In this document: positions 16,801 through 23,700 of the stretch, one piece after another
Position numbering within the stretch: position 1 is the stretch's first letter
How the letters are laid out: each line of letters starts with the position of its first letter
Assembly (NCBI GenBank): GCA_036266155.1
Contig: DATANR010000502.1
Span: 1 to 64,000 of the forward strand
Length of the DNA: 64,000 bases
Reading direction: 5' to 3'
From: SIAJ01 sp036266155
Lineage (GTDB): Bacteria > Planctomycetota > Planctomycetia > Gemmatales > Gemmataceae
Notes under the pieces: generated by a model
Told to the model about the DNA's origin: nothing
The model's database searches: none
Seen by the model: the letters and a program-made list of their open reading frames with translations, nothing else
Translations under genes and position numbers: made by a program

Positions 16801-18081
16801 AGGTCCCGAGAAGGGGACCTGAACTTCACCAAGCCGGAAGCTCGTCTTGGGCCGGTCGCCGCCGCCACGACCAGGCCCCATCGGCGGAGGACCGACCGGA
16901 ACAGGACCGGGTGTTCCGCCCATCGCTCCCGCCGGCGGGCCCACAGGCGCCGGTGCGATCGGTGCGCCCATCGGCGGGCCCATTGGTCCGGGGATTCCAA
17001 CACCTGGCGTGCCGACGCCCGGCGCAGCACCGCCCGGTGCGGGCGCACCCGCCAACCTCGACAAATATTCGGGCTGCGCATCGGCGTTGAGGAATTTCTC
17101 CATGACCGGCCGATCGGCGATGATGGTTGTCTTCTGGTCGAGGAAGCAAACCGTCACTTCGCGAGCGGAAGCCGGCTTATCGAGTTTGAATTCCAGAGCT
17201 GAGATCTTCGCGGCGATCAGGTTGCCGATCGCTTCAAATGCCGGGTTGTCCTTGGCAACATAGTAATCGCGGTTCATGATGTTGCCGACCGGCTCGCCCA
17301 ACTCCATCGCGGCTTTGAGGGTTTCTTCGGCAACCGGGCTCTTGGTCTGGACCACGGTAAACGACCAGGCGCCGTCGCCGCCGCCTGAACCAACAGCGCG
17401 GGCGATCTGATCAACGCCGACGCCGAAGTGCGTCTTGATCAACGGACCAGTCTGCTTGTCGATCTGGAAGAGTCGCCCGCCGGCTGGCGTCGCGAGAACC
17501 CCGGGAACATCAACGTCGGCCACCCACTGGGCGTCGTTCGGCAGCAGGTTTGTGATCTCGGAACGCGGCGACGATTTGCCATTAGGGGTAACGGGTGGGC
17601 CGCCGTTCTCCGGGCCCTTGTTCTCGGTATTGCCGGGTGTCCCCGGATTGGTCCCGCCGCCTTTGGTGTTGGTGGCCTGCGTGTTTCCCGGAGGTGCTGG
17701 CGGAGCCGGCTTGTCGCCGTCAAAGACGCCCCCAAAGTATGCGGCTGCGACAATGCCCAGCGTCAGGACGACGATGCCGACGCCGACGAACAGGATCATG
17801 TTCGATTTTTTCTTCTTCGGCGCTTCGTCGCCATCATCGTCTTCGTCATCGTCGGCAGCAGCGGCCGCCCTGCCCTTCTTCGCGACGGCGGTGCCTCCGG
17901 CCTGCTTGCGGCCCTTGAGGACGGCGCCCGTCTCTTCGTCGATTTCGCCGGGCGCTTCGACCGCAAAGCGGTACTTGCACTTGGGACAGTCGATCTTTTT
18001 GCCAATCAGCGAGGCATTCTTGATGGTGACCATCGCCTCGCAACTGGGGCACTGAATCTTGAACCCGGTGGTAGTGGCCAT
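13819..18081 (-). CDS. Large zinc-ribbon, transmembrane, collagen-like DUF1559 protein
   Basis: From the ATG at 18079-18081 the product has 1420 residues. An N-terminal zinc ribbon has CxxC pairs at Cys11/Cys14 and Cys32/Cys35 (CPSC and CPKC). Next come an acidic-basic linker and one membrane span near residues 95-120 (ILFVGVGIVVLTLGIVAAAYFGG). The rest appears extracytoplasmic. Three Gly-Pro-rich blocks follow (about 364-454, 604-729 and 1379-1420), with long runs of G-x-y triplets such as GTPGMPGPG. Between the second and third lies a DUF1559-like region with the typical MCDGSVRFIKPNIPDELFKAM ending, then further beta-rich sequence. The DUF1559 part lacks the usual pilin-like start. This domain order is unusual. 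A surface or envelope structural role is an inference. Confidence 0.8.
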   Translation of the reverse strand: MATTTGFKIQCPSCEAMVTIKNASLIGKKIDCPKCKYRFAVEAPGEIDEETGAVLKGRKQAGGTAVAKKGRAAAAADDDEDDDGDEAPKKKKSNMILFVGVGIVVLTLGIVAAAYFGGVFDGDKPAPPAPPGNTQATNTKGGGTNPGTPGNTENKGPENGGPPVTPNGKSSPRSEITNLLPNDAQWVADVDVPGVLATPAGGRLFQIDKQTGPLIKTHFGVGVDQIARAVGSGGGDGAWSFTVVQTKSPVAEETLKAAMELGEPVGNIMNRDYYVAKDNPAFEAIGNLIAAKISALEFKLDKPASAREVTVCFLDQKTTIIADRPVMEKFLNADAQPEYLSRLAGAPAPGGAAPGVGTPGVGIPGPMGPPMGAPIAPAPVGPPAGAMGGTPGPVPVGPPPMGPGRGGGDRPKTSFRLGEVQVPFSGPGIPGGPPIAPVPVPGGIPGPGGPNAQPTGPKVFTANPKYRTVKPALKNLLNQMEETQKPIVNFAIKADTARMLEILFGVGLDFGGGKFKPSLPPGAKGQDAIPKSPYIAISLYELSSTKMDVRIAVDCDDEEQAKETEALIRAFLPIIALAVAEEAGIPVKAVGAPGSQENGGVPGFAPGFPGFPGTPGMPGPGTIPGTPPGGPPGAPPGMGPGPVGPPAPPGKPGRGGMSAGAGLSTGSLPFSGPNGGSSPPIVPGPGGPGSPSFPGTPGMPGPGRPGTPGMPGPGFPGTPGMPGPGGPGFPGSSGQEQKPESTVSLARIDKVIVLTIDLEWKDDYQAKIRDNLNDYFDGIAGQGMLLAATHPWQKLSEAVKRFQTLGKFPQGALPRPSTSSRHGLPFDPEQRLSWMVEMLPGLGYTQLYAQIHKDLGWNHSENLRSARAWVPEFLDPGEPQDSWRAKLSSIVGRDLGATNFIGLSGIGVDAAELKDTPENAKRLGIFGYERVTSLKDVTDGLDKTIFMIQVSPNIARPWIRGGGATVQGVLPTESFKLFSTMQGNRDYGAYAIMCDGSVRFIKPNIPDELFKAMVTYKAGDSTEGIDEYAPIQKMTSRLKTPGAAPAGPSVAPQYTPKDWQPIALRVHRAVFGVAMPPGKVDQRFNLPENKDFSCAYPGKNITFSAHAISMPGLPSSDPTGAAAEAQVAHYVDTNNITRDGSITDAPMLGASKGKQFRGKPTKDFAGTAIYRLWVVHESRLVLSAIGPADMKDADADEYFKSASVVATSIAEVPHFAASQWHYWYNRQFRIAVKFPGEPQIFNQFTENDSIFLMFPKLVEGGALFTFAMKVCQLDPTIDADKAYKALEKAISSGKLGENSKNIRRKFLGERPGAMYEELRGDIPYTVWAVYNNEESAIVMSVRKNAGLTAGDESTFFNSLLIGVDNPVPPKKEGGPGVPGVGVPGLPPGVTPPVAPPPGGAPAPGIPGPPPMPPGKPGGRG

Positions 18082-18326
18082 GCATCGGCCTCCGCTTTGG
18101 ACAAGGCGTGGTCGGGACGGACTTGAGAGTGGTTCATAATAGCGGCGCGACGAGCAAAAATGCAAAGGGAATTCGCCCGTCGCGGCCGAATCGTAGCCCC
18201 TTCGAGGTCCTTCACGCCCGTCAAATTGCCCGATTTGCGAATTTCCCGTCGTCCAGCAGTGAAGAAGATGTTACATTGCCAGATGCCCACAGCACCTTCA
18301 CTTCCATCATTTCATGTGAGTCTTCC

Positions 18327-19235
18327 ATGCTCAGCGTAGTTCGTCGGCCCGGCAGGAGCCGCTGCGGGTTCACGCTCATTGAATTGTTAGTAGTCATCGC
18401 GATCATCGCCATCTTGATTGGCCTGCTTTTGCCCGCGGTGCAAAAAATCCGCGAAGCCGCCAACCGCATGAGTTGCTCGAACAATCTGAAGCAGCTGGGG
18501 CTCGCGTTCCACAACCATCATGATCAACTCGGCTACTTCCCGAACGGCGGCCGTGGCTGGCCGGACGCTCCGGTCTACACGGCCGTGGGCTCGCCGCAAG
18601 CGCTGAAAGATCAACTGGCGGGTTGGGGCTTCCAGGTGCTTCCGTACCTCGAACAGGACAATGTCTGGCGCGGCGCCAACGCCGCTAGCGTCGCTGCCGC
18701 CCAAATTCAGGTGATTGGCGCCCGGATCAAGACTTTCGGCTGCCCGAGCCGACGTGGGCCGCGCATCCTGCCGCCGACCGGGGCCTGGTATGGGCCGGGC
18801 GGCACATATCCACATGCCCAGACCGATTATGCCGGTTCGAACACGGAAAACACAGGTGTCGTCCGTTACAACGACGGCTCCATCAACGGCTCAACCATGG
18901 CCATGATCACCGACGGTACGTCGAACACGATCATGCTCGGCGAGAAGCGGATGGACCTGCGTAACCTTGGCAGCTACCAGTCCGATGACAACGAAGGCTT
19001 CACCTCTGGCTGGGACCACGACGTGATGCGGCGTTCGGACACCGCGCATGCACCAATGATCGACAGCAATAACGGCGCGGGTTGGGGCGAGGAGCGCTTC
19101 GGCTCATCGCATCCAAGCGGTTTCATGTGCGCCTTCGCTGACGGGTCGGTTCGCATGATCAAGTACAGCATCGACCCGACCACGTTCTCGTACCTGGCAA
19201 ACTGTGCTGACGGACAAAATCCGAGCAACTATTAA
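18327..19235 (+). CDS. DUF1559 protein with type IV pilin-like N-terminus
   Basis: The 302-residue protein starts at the ATG at 18327, giving a short basic leader and then the prepilin motif GFTLIELLVVIAIIAILIGLLLPAVQKIREAANRMSC. Cleavage before Phe by a prepilin peptidase is expected, followed by a hydrophobic helix. The remainder is a DUF1559 domain, ending in the conserved DGSVRMIKYSIDPTTFSYL. These proteins form very large families in planctomycetes and are thought to be pseudopilin-like surface proteins. The stop codon overlaps that of the convergent RFAP synthase gene (TTAA at 19232-19235). An upstream in-frame start at 18108 would hide the leader and is rejected. Confidence 0.9.
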   Translation: MLSVVRRPGRSRCGFTLIELLVVIAIIAILIGLLLPAVQKIREAANRMSCSNNLKQLGLAFHNHHDQLGYFPNGGRGWPDAPVYTAVGSPQALKDQLAGWGFQVLPYLEQDNVWRGANAASVAAAQIQVIGARIKTFGCPSRRGPRILPPTGAWYGPGGTYPHAQTDYAGSNTENTGVVRYNDGSINGSTMAMITDGTSNTIMLGEKRMDLRNLGSYQSDDNEGFTSGWDHDVMRRSDTAHAPMIDSNNGAGWGEERFGSSHPSGFMCAFADGSVRMIKYSIDPTTFSYLANCADGQNPSNY

Positions 19236-20200
19236 TTGACAATGGCTCCCCGCGACGCCCCGGCCACCACGGCCGGGGCGTCGGGCATTTGTGCAAGCAC
19301 TTTCGGCACGCTGTGCCGGTCCACAATTGCAAACACGCTCGGCCCCCACGAGCTTTGGCCGACGCCGGTGAGGCCGAGCATGCGCAACTTGGCCACGCAG
19401 GCCGCGACCGCGGGCCCCGCGTAACGTCCCCCCTGAACCGCTGCGAACGCGTCGCCGGCACGGGCATTGAATTCGTAAAGCGCTTCGCCGAACGCGTGCA
19501 AGTCGCGCGTTGCGATAGCGGGCAAAAGCCCGGTCAGAACGAGCCGGCACAGCACGTCCGTCTCGGCCGGCGACGGGCCAACCTCGGCGAGCTTTGCAAA
19601 CGCTTGTCGCTCGCGGCTGCCGTGCCAGGACGTGCTGCCGGGCGGCGCGACAAGGACAACAGCCCATTCACTTGGGAAATCGACATGGGCGACGAGCGGT
19701 GAGACGGCGTCGTCCGGCCGTTTGCCGGCTTCAACGATGAGTCCGCCGCGATTGAACCCGTGCACACCGATGGCCGAGCGTTCACCACGGCCCACGCAAA
19801 ATGCCAGCTCGGGTGTTGCGAGTTCGGGGCGCCCAAGTTCAACCGCGATCGCCTTCGCGACCGCCAAACCGAGTTGCGTGCCGACGCCGAGCCCCGTGTG
19901 TTCCGGCGGTGCATGCTCGACAGTAACATGAAACGGAATTTGTTCCGCCAGGGATAAAGCGCTGACGAATTGGCGCGCGAAACCAAGTGTCCGTTCGGCG
20001 TGCGGCCCGGTCGCCGACCAGTCGCGGGCTCGCTCAACGCTGACCGCCAACCCCGGCCGATCCACCATCAGCCCGACGCCGCCGAAATGGCGGACCGGCA
20101 AGCCCGGTTGCCCGTCGATGCCTGGCCAGCGGTTCGACCCGGCCGCGGGCAGGCTCAACAGGCCGAAGTGCAGCCGGCTCGGAGCGGTCACGCGGGTCAT
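19232..20200 (-). CDS. Beta-ribofuranosylaminobenzene 5'-phosphate (beta-RFAP) synthase
   Basis: This 322-residue GHMP-kinase-fold enzyme condenses para-aminobenzoate with PRPP, releasing CO2 and pyrophosphate. It is the first committed step to tetrahydromethanopterin. Family features are the start TRVTAPSRLHFGLLSL, the segment FGGVGLMVDRPGLAVSV, and the nucleotide-loop-like motif PPEHTGLGVGTQLGLAVAKAIA. Further features are RSAIGVHGFNRGGLIVEAGKR and the C-terminal GVGQSSWGPSVFAI. It overlaps the upstream DUF447 gene by 4 bp (ATGA) and is last in the operon pabB-DUF447-RFAP synthase. Planctomycetes use H4MPT-linked C1 transfer, so the context supports the call strongly. Confidence 0.9.
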   Translation of the reverse strand: MTRVTAPSRLHFGLLSLPAAGSNRWPGIDGQPGLPVRHFGGVGLMVDRPGLAVSVERARDWSATGPHAERTLGFARQFVSALSLAEQIPFHVTVEHAPPEHTGLGVGTQLGLAVAKAIAVELGRPELATPELAFCVGRGERSAIGVHGFNRGGLIVEAGKRPDDAVSPLVAHVDFPSEWAVVLVAPPGSTSWHGSRERQAFAKLAEVGPSPAETDVLCRLVLTGLLPAIATRDLHAFGEALYEFNARAGDAFAAVQGGRYAGPAVAACVAKLRMLGLTGVGQSSWGPSVFAIVDRHSVPKVLAQMPDAPAVVAGASRGAIVN

Positions 20201-20754
20201 CCGAGCCCCCCGATGTGCTCACTAAGGAACGCAAACGCTGCGTGTTCGTTCAGCCCTCCCGTCTTCTCAACGAGCACGCGCAACTTGCGGTACTCGGCCC
20301 TGATCTCTTCAAGCGGAATCAGATGCAGCCGCGTGGCCAGGATCGCCGCCTCGACCACCGCATGCTTGGCCCGGTTGAGCCCGAAGAATTCGCGCAACGT
20401 CCCAGGATGCACGACCTCGGCGCGAATCTGCACGCGCTCCTGCGCTTCATCCATCGATCGGACTTCGAACTCATAAAATCGGCACGCCTCCGTGAGCACA
20501 AATCCCGCAACGCGCTCCGCCCGTCTCGCCGCTTGCGGCGTAGCGCGCCCGACCGCGGCCTGCGCCAACAACAACACATCATCAGTCACATGCAACACGC
20601 CCTGCCCATGCGCCTTCAGATTGCGATAAGTCTGCGAACTCTGAAACGGCCGCAAGAGAAACCCCGACCAATCCGCCTCGACGCGCGGCCCCATCGGCGC
20701 CAAATGCATGGCCCCATTCGGGTCGGTTGTGGTTACGAGACCTTCGAGAATCAT
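20197..20754 (-). CDS. DUF447 family protein (H4MPT-associated, flavin-reductase-like fold)
   Basis: The 185-residue protein begins MILEGLVTTTDPNGAMHLAPMGPRVE. This is typical of DUF447, a split-barrel family related to FMN-binding proteins and found in organisms with tetrahydromethanopterin or methanofuran. The block FLLRPFQSSQTYRNLKAHGQGVLHVTDDV and the ending RAKHAVVEAAILATRLHL also fit. The exact activity is not established. It sits between pabB and RFAP synthase with 4-bp ATGA overlaps on both sides, so it is translationally coupled to both and probably functions in the same C1-carrier pathway. Confidence 0.85.
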   Translation of the reverse strand: MILEGLVTTTDPNGAMHLAPMGPRVEADWSGFLLRPFQSSQTYRNLKAHGQGVLHVTDDVLLLAQAAVGRATPQAARRAERVAGFVLTEACRFYEFEVRSMDEAQERVQIRAEVVHPGTLREFFGLNRAKHAVVEAAILATRLHLIPLEEIRAEYRKLRVLVEKTGGLNEHAAFAFLSEHIGGLG

Positions 20755-22184
20755 CGATTCAATTCCAATGCCCGCAACAGCCCTTCTGCCTTATGCAGCG
20801 TCTCTTCGTATTCGCGTTCCGGCTCCGAGTCTGCCACGATGCCACCGCCGACTGGGAACTGCAGCCAGCCCTTGCCCGCCGTAAACGAGCGGATCAGGAT
20901 GTTCGTGTCCATCGACCCGTCGAAGCCAATGAAACCGAGACTGCCGCAATACGGGCCGCGTGCCGTCGGCTCCAGCTCGGCGATGATCTCCATCGCCCGC
21001 ACCTTCGGCGCCCCGGTCACCGATCCACCAGGGAAACACGCGCGCAGCAAGTCGAGCGGCCCCTTGCCTTCCGCCAGCCGGCCGCGCACTTCGGACACCA
21101 GGTGATGCACGTATTTGTACGTCTCCACCTGGCACACCCGCGGCACACGCACGCTGCCGTACTGGCACACGCGGCCGAGGTCGTTGCGCAACAGGTCGAC
21201 GATCATGACGTTCTCGGCCCGATCCTTTGGCGACGCGACCAGGTCAGCGATCCGCGTGCGCTCCTCCTCCAGCGTCCGTCCTCGCGGCCGTGTGCCCTTG
21301 ATCGGCCGCGTCTCGACGTCGCCATCGGTCACACGCACGAAGCGCTCCGGCGACGCGCTCGCGATCGCGAAGTCGCCGAGATCGAAGTAGCCGGCAAACG
21401 GCGCCGGATTGCGCTCACGCAGACGGCCGTAGAGTTCGAGCGGATGTTCGGTCTGCCGCGTTAGCAGCCGCTGCGCCAGATTCACCTGAAAGCAATCGCC
21501 GGCGTTGACATACTCGATCGCCCGGCGAACCGTAGTGAGGTAGCTCATACGCGAGAAGTTGCTCGTGACGCCGGGCCGACCCGCCAATGGAAATTGCTCC
21601 GCTGTCGGAATGACTCTATGGTCAGTCCAACTCGGACGGCCCGGCAATCGATCCCCACGAAGTGCGGCGTGCACTTCCTTAAGCCGGCGGGCCGCACGGC
21701 CGGAGCGATTGTCGGGATACCCCGTCGAGATCAGCCACGCCCGATCCACACGATGATCGAACGCGATCACCCAGTCGTAGATGCCGACCGCGAGATCGGG
21801 GACGCGGAACTCGTCGAAGCGCGGCCGCGGGATGCGCTCGATGGCGTGTTGCAGCCCATACCCGAATTGCCCGGCCACGCCACCCTGAAACGGCGGCAAC
21901 TCCGGCAACGTCTCGAGCGGAAACGCCGCGAGTCGGCGCGCCAGCTCGGCAAATGGATCAAGGGAGCGCGGATCGCGCGTCGAATCGACGATCCATTCAA
22001 CCGGGTCGGCGGCCACGTACGAAAAGCGGCCGCGCTCCGCGTGTCGATCGGCACTGTCGAAGAAAACGAGATGCGGCAGACGAGCGAGCCGGCGCGCGAC
22101 GTCCCACGGATCGGGTGCCGGCGTCAGCTCCTCAACGAGAGGCAACGCCGACGCCGTCGCGATTGCCACTGGCGCGACGCTCAT
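20751..22184 (-). CDS. pabB: Aminodeoxychorismate synthase component I
   Basis: The 477-residue chorismate-binding enzyme has an N-terminal Trp-binding-like region and the catalytic domain from about residue 205. Key motifs are AGDCFQVNLAQRL, the PIKGT motif with Lys296, NVMIVDLLRNDLGRVC, FPGGSVTGAPKVRAMEII, and GSLGFIGFDGSMDTNILIRS followed by FPVGGGIVADSEP. A Lys in PIKGT is the mark of PabB as opposed to anthranilate synthase (PIAGT). It converts chorismate and ammonia to 4-amino-4-deoxychorismate on the way to pABA. Being first in an operon with RFAP synthase, which consumes pABA, it probably feeds H4MPT as well as folate synthesis. No pabC or pabA lies nearby. Confidence 0.92.
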   Translation of the reverse strand: MSVAPVAIATASALPLVEELTPAPDPWDVARRLARLPHLVFFDSADRHAERGRFSYVAADPVEWIVDSTRDPRSLDPFAELARRLAAFPLETLPELPPFQGGVAGQFGYGLQHAIERIPRPRFDEFRVPDLAVGIYDWVIAFDHRVDRAWLISTGYPDNRSGRAARRLKEVHAALRGDRLPGRPSWTDHRVIPTAEQFPLAGRPGVTSNFSRMSYLTTVRRAIEYVNAGDCFQVNLAQRLLTRQTEHPLELYGRLRERNPAPFAGYFDLGDFAIASASPERFVRVTDGDVETRPIKGTRPRGRTLEEERTRIADLVASPKDRAENVMIVDLLRNDLGRVCQYGSVRVPRVCQVETYKYVHHLVSEVRGRLAEGKGPLDLLRACFPGGSVTGAPKVRAMEIIAELEPTARGPYCGSLGFIGFDGSMDTNILIRSFTAGKGWLQFPVGGGIVADSEPEREYEETLHKAEGLLRALELNR

Positions 22185-22215
22185 GCGCTTGTTATACCCG
22201 CCAGGCCCTGCGCCC

Positions 22216-22248
22216 GCAAAAAGCCCACGGATGTACGTCCGCGGGCTT
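22216..22248 (-). terminator. Rho-independent terminator of the hydrolase gene
   Basis: On the minus strand, AAGCCCGCGGA (22238-22248) pairs with TCCGTGGGCTT (22221-22231), with one wobble or mismatch position. It is followed by a T5 run (A-run at 22218-22222 on the plus strand). It lies 12 bp beyond the stop of the hydrolase at 22260. Confidence 0.8.
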
Positions 22249-22259
22249 GCGGAAAACGA

Positions 22260-23135
22260 TTACTTCTTCGCCAACACCCCCCGCTCCTTCAGCCACTCTT
22301 CCAATTCCGTCGGCCACTTCGAGGGCGGCGTCAACTTCTGCCCGAGTCCAATGCCGTGCGGGCCCTTGTCCTCGATATACAGCTTGCTGCCCTGGACCTT
22401 GTTCTTCTCCAGAGCATCGGCGAAGAGCTGGCTGTTCTGGATCAGCACCGCCTTGTCCTCAACCGTGTGGAACAGAAATGTCGGCGGCGTGTCCTTGGTC
22501 ACTTGCAGCTCATTCGAGTAAAACTCAACGAGTTTCAGGTCCGGCTTGTTGCCGATCAAATTGCTCCGCGAACCGCCGTGCGTGACGCCATCCTTCATGC
22601 TGATGACGGGATAGGCGAGGATCGCGAAGTCGGGCCGACAACTCGCTTTTTCAATGGGGTCAGTTGCGTCGGCCTTGCCGGCATCGAAGTGCGTGGCGGC
22701 CGTCGACGCGAGATGCCCGCCGGCCGAGAAGCCCCAGACGCCGATGCGCTTCGCGTCGACGTTCCAGTCCTTGGCTTTCGCCCGCACCATGCGGATGGCC
22801 CGCTGCACGTCGAGCATCGGGCCGGGCTCGAGCGGCGGCGTGATCTGCGATTCGTTTGCCGTGCGGTACTTCAACACGAAGGCGTGGATGCCGCGGGCGT
22901 TGAGCCATTCGACGATCTGCTTGCCCTCATGATCGGTCGCGCGGCCACTGTAGCCGCCGCCGGGACAGACCACAACTGCTGGCGGCAACGCCGAGTACGT
23001 CGGAATCAGGTGCGGGGTCAGCGTCGGAATGTTCTTCGGGTCCTTGCTGGTCGGCCCCGGAATCTTGTCGCCCCAGATGGGCATGGGGACAGGGTCAGCG
23101 GCAATGAGGGTTGCGAGAAACAGCGTGGAGAGCAT
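22260..23135 (-). CDS. Exported alpha/beta-hydrolase (carbohydrate esterase-like)
   Basis: From the ATG at 23135 the product has 291 residues with a short signal sequence (MLSTLFLATLIAADP). The alpha/beta-hydrolase core shows an oxyanion-side motif VVVCPGGGYSGRATDHEG and the nucleophile elbow GFSAGGH with Ser137. A later FLFHTVEDKAVL segment carries the acid region, and KGPHGIGLG contains the catalytic His. The type resembles exported acetyl-xylan esterase or BD-FAE enzymes, which deacetylate or deferuloylate plant polysaccharides. An open frame extends 66 bp further upstream without a signal-like sequence. The own terminator downstream and the tmRNA promoter region upstream mark it as monocistronic. 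Confidence 0.85.
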   Translation of the reverse strand: MLSTLFLATLIAADPVPMPIWGDKIPGPTSKDPKNIPTLTPHLIPTYSALPPAVVVCPGGGYSGRATDHEGKQIVEWLNARGIHAFVLKYRTANESQITPPLEPGPMLDVQRAIRMVRAKAKDWNVDAKRIGVWGFSAGGHLASTAATHFDAGKADATDPIEKASCRPDFAILAYPVISMKDGVTHGGSRSNLIGNKPDLKLVEFYSNELQVTKDTPPTFLFHTVEDKAVLIQNSQLFADALEKNKVQGSKLYIEDKGPHGIGLGQKLTPPSKWPTELEEWLKERGVLAKK

Positions 23136-23181
23136 GGGTTCACCGGATTCGGTTTGCGTTTCGCGGAATGGCGTGAAGGGA

Positions 23182-23187
23182 TATAAT
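23182..23187 (+). promoter_or_regulatory. Candidate -10 element of the tmRNA promoter
   Basis: A perfect TATAAT lies 17 nt before the mature 5' end of the tmRNA. That spacing leaves room for a short 5' leader removed by RNase P. The matching -35 region is weak (TTTCGC at 23159-23164, 17-bp spacing), so the -35 call is uncertain. Confidence 0.6.
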
Positions 23188-23203
23188 ATCGCCGTCCACA
23201 TAC

Positions 23204-23601
23204 GGGGGCGATCTGGTATCGACCGGGTATCCTGACGTGTTCGTGGCGTGCCGTGGTTGGTCAGTTGGCCACGTAAAAAGCTGACCGCACAGATAACTGC
23301 TGAACCGCAGTTCTCTATGGCTGCCTAATTAAAAAAGGGTAGCCCCATAACCGCTGTCTTCGCCTGAGAGACTGCGGCATGGTAGTCAAGTCGGGCTCGT
23401 GGTCGCCTGAGGTCCGTCGCAAGACGGGCCGGCTCGGAGGCGGCGATCGCTAAACAACCTGTCCGATAGCCGACCCGCGACCCTGCCGACCGGGGCAAGG
23501 GAAGGCGAACATGGATGCAGAATCCAATCATAGGCCGGCTACGCACGTAGAGACGGGCACCGATGTGCCACGGGACGCGGGTTCGATTCCCGCCGCCTCC
23601 A
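23204..23601 (+). ncRNA. ssrA: Transfer-messenger RNA (tmRNA)
   Basis: The 5' end GGGGGCG (23204-23210) pairs with CGCCTCC (23594-23600) to form the 7-bp acceptor stem, including the G3-U70 pair needed by alanyl-tRNA synthetase. The 5' D-like segment ATCTGGTATCGACCGGG is characteristic. The T-arm is GCGGG-TTCGATT-CCCGC (23577-23593). The discriminator base is A at 23601; CCA is not encoded. The internal reading frame starts at GCT 23299 and encodes AEPQFSMAA followed by TAA at 23326. tmRNA rescues stalled ribosomes with SmpB and tags nascent proteins for proteolysis. The one-piece arrangement, size of about 398 nt and following terminator all fit. Confidence 0.95.
23299..23328 (+). other. tmRNA proteolysis-tag reading frame
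   Basis: The resume codon GCT at 23299 starts the codons for A-E-P-Q-F-S-M-A-A and the stop TAA at 23326-23328. The ending MAA (in place of the common LAA) keeps a hydrophobic residue before the two terminal alanines, as recognised by ClpXP-type proteases. No other frame in this part of the tmRNA gives a tag-like peptide with an AA end. Confidence 0.85.
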
Positions 23602-23606
23602 CTTGA

Positions 23607-23638
23607 GGACTTGTGACGAGAGTCACAAGTCCTTTTTT
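23607..23638 (+). terminator. Rho-independent terminator of ssrA
   Basis: GGACTTGTGAC (23607-23617) pairs perfectly with GTCACAAGTCC (23622-23632) around a GAGA loop and is followed by six T residues (23633-23638). It begins six bases after the tmRNA 3' end. Confidence 0.92.
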
Positions 23639-23700
23639 CTCTGCTTCTTTGCGACTATATCACTCCTCTGGAGTCAACCTCGATTTGAACTGAGACTCCC

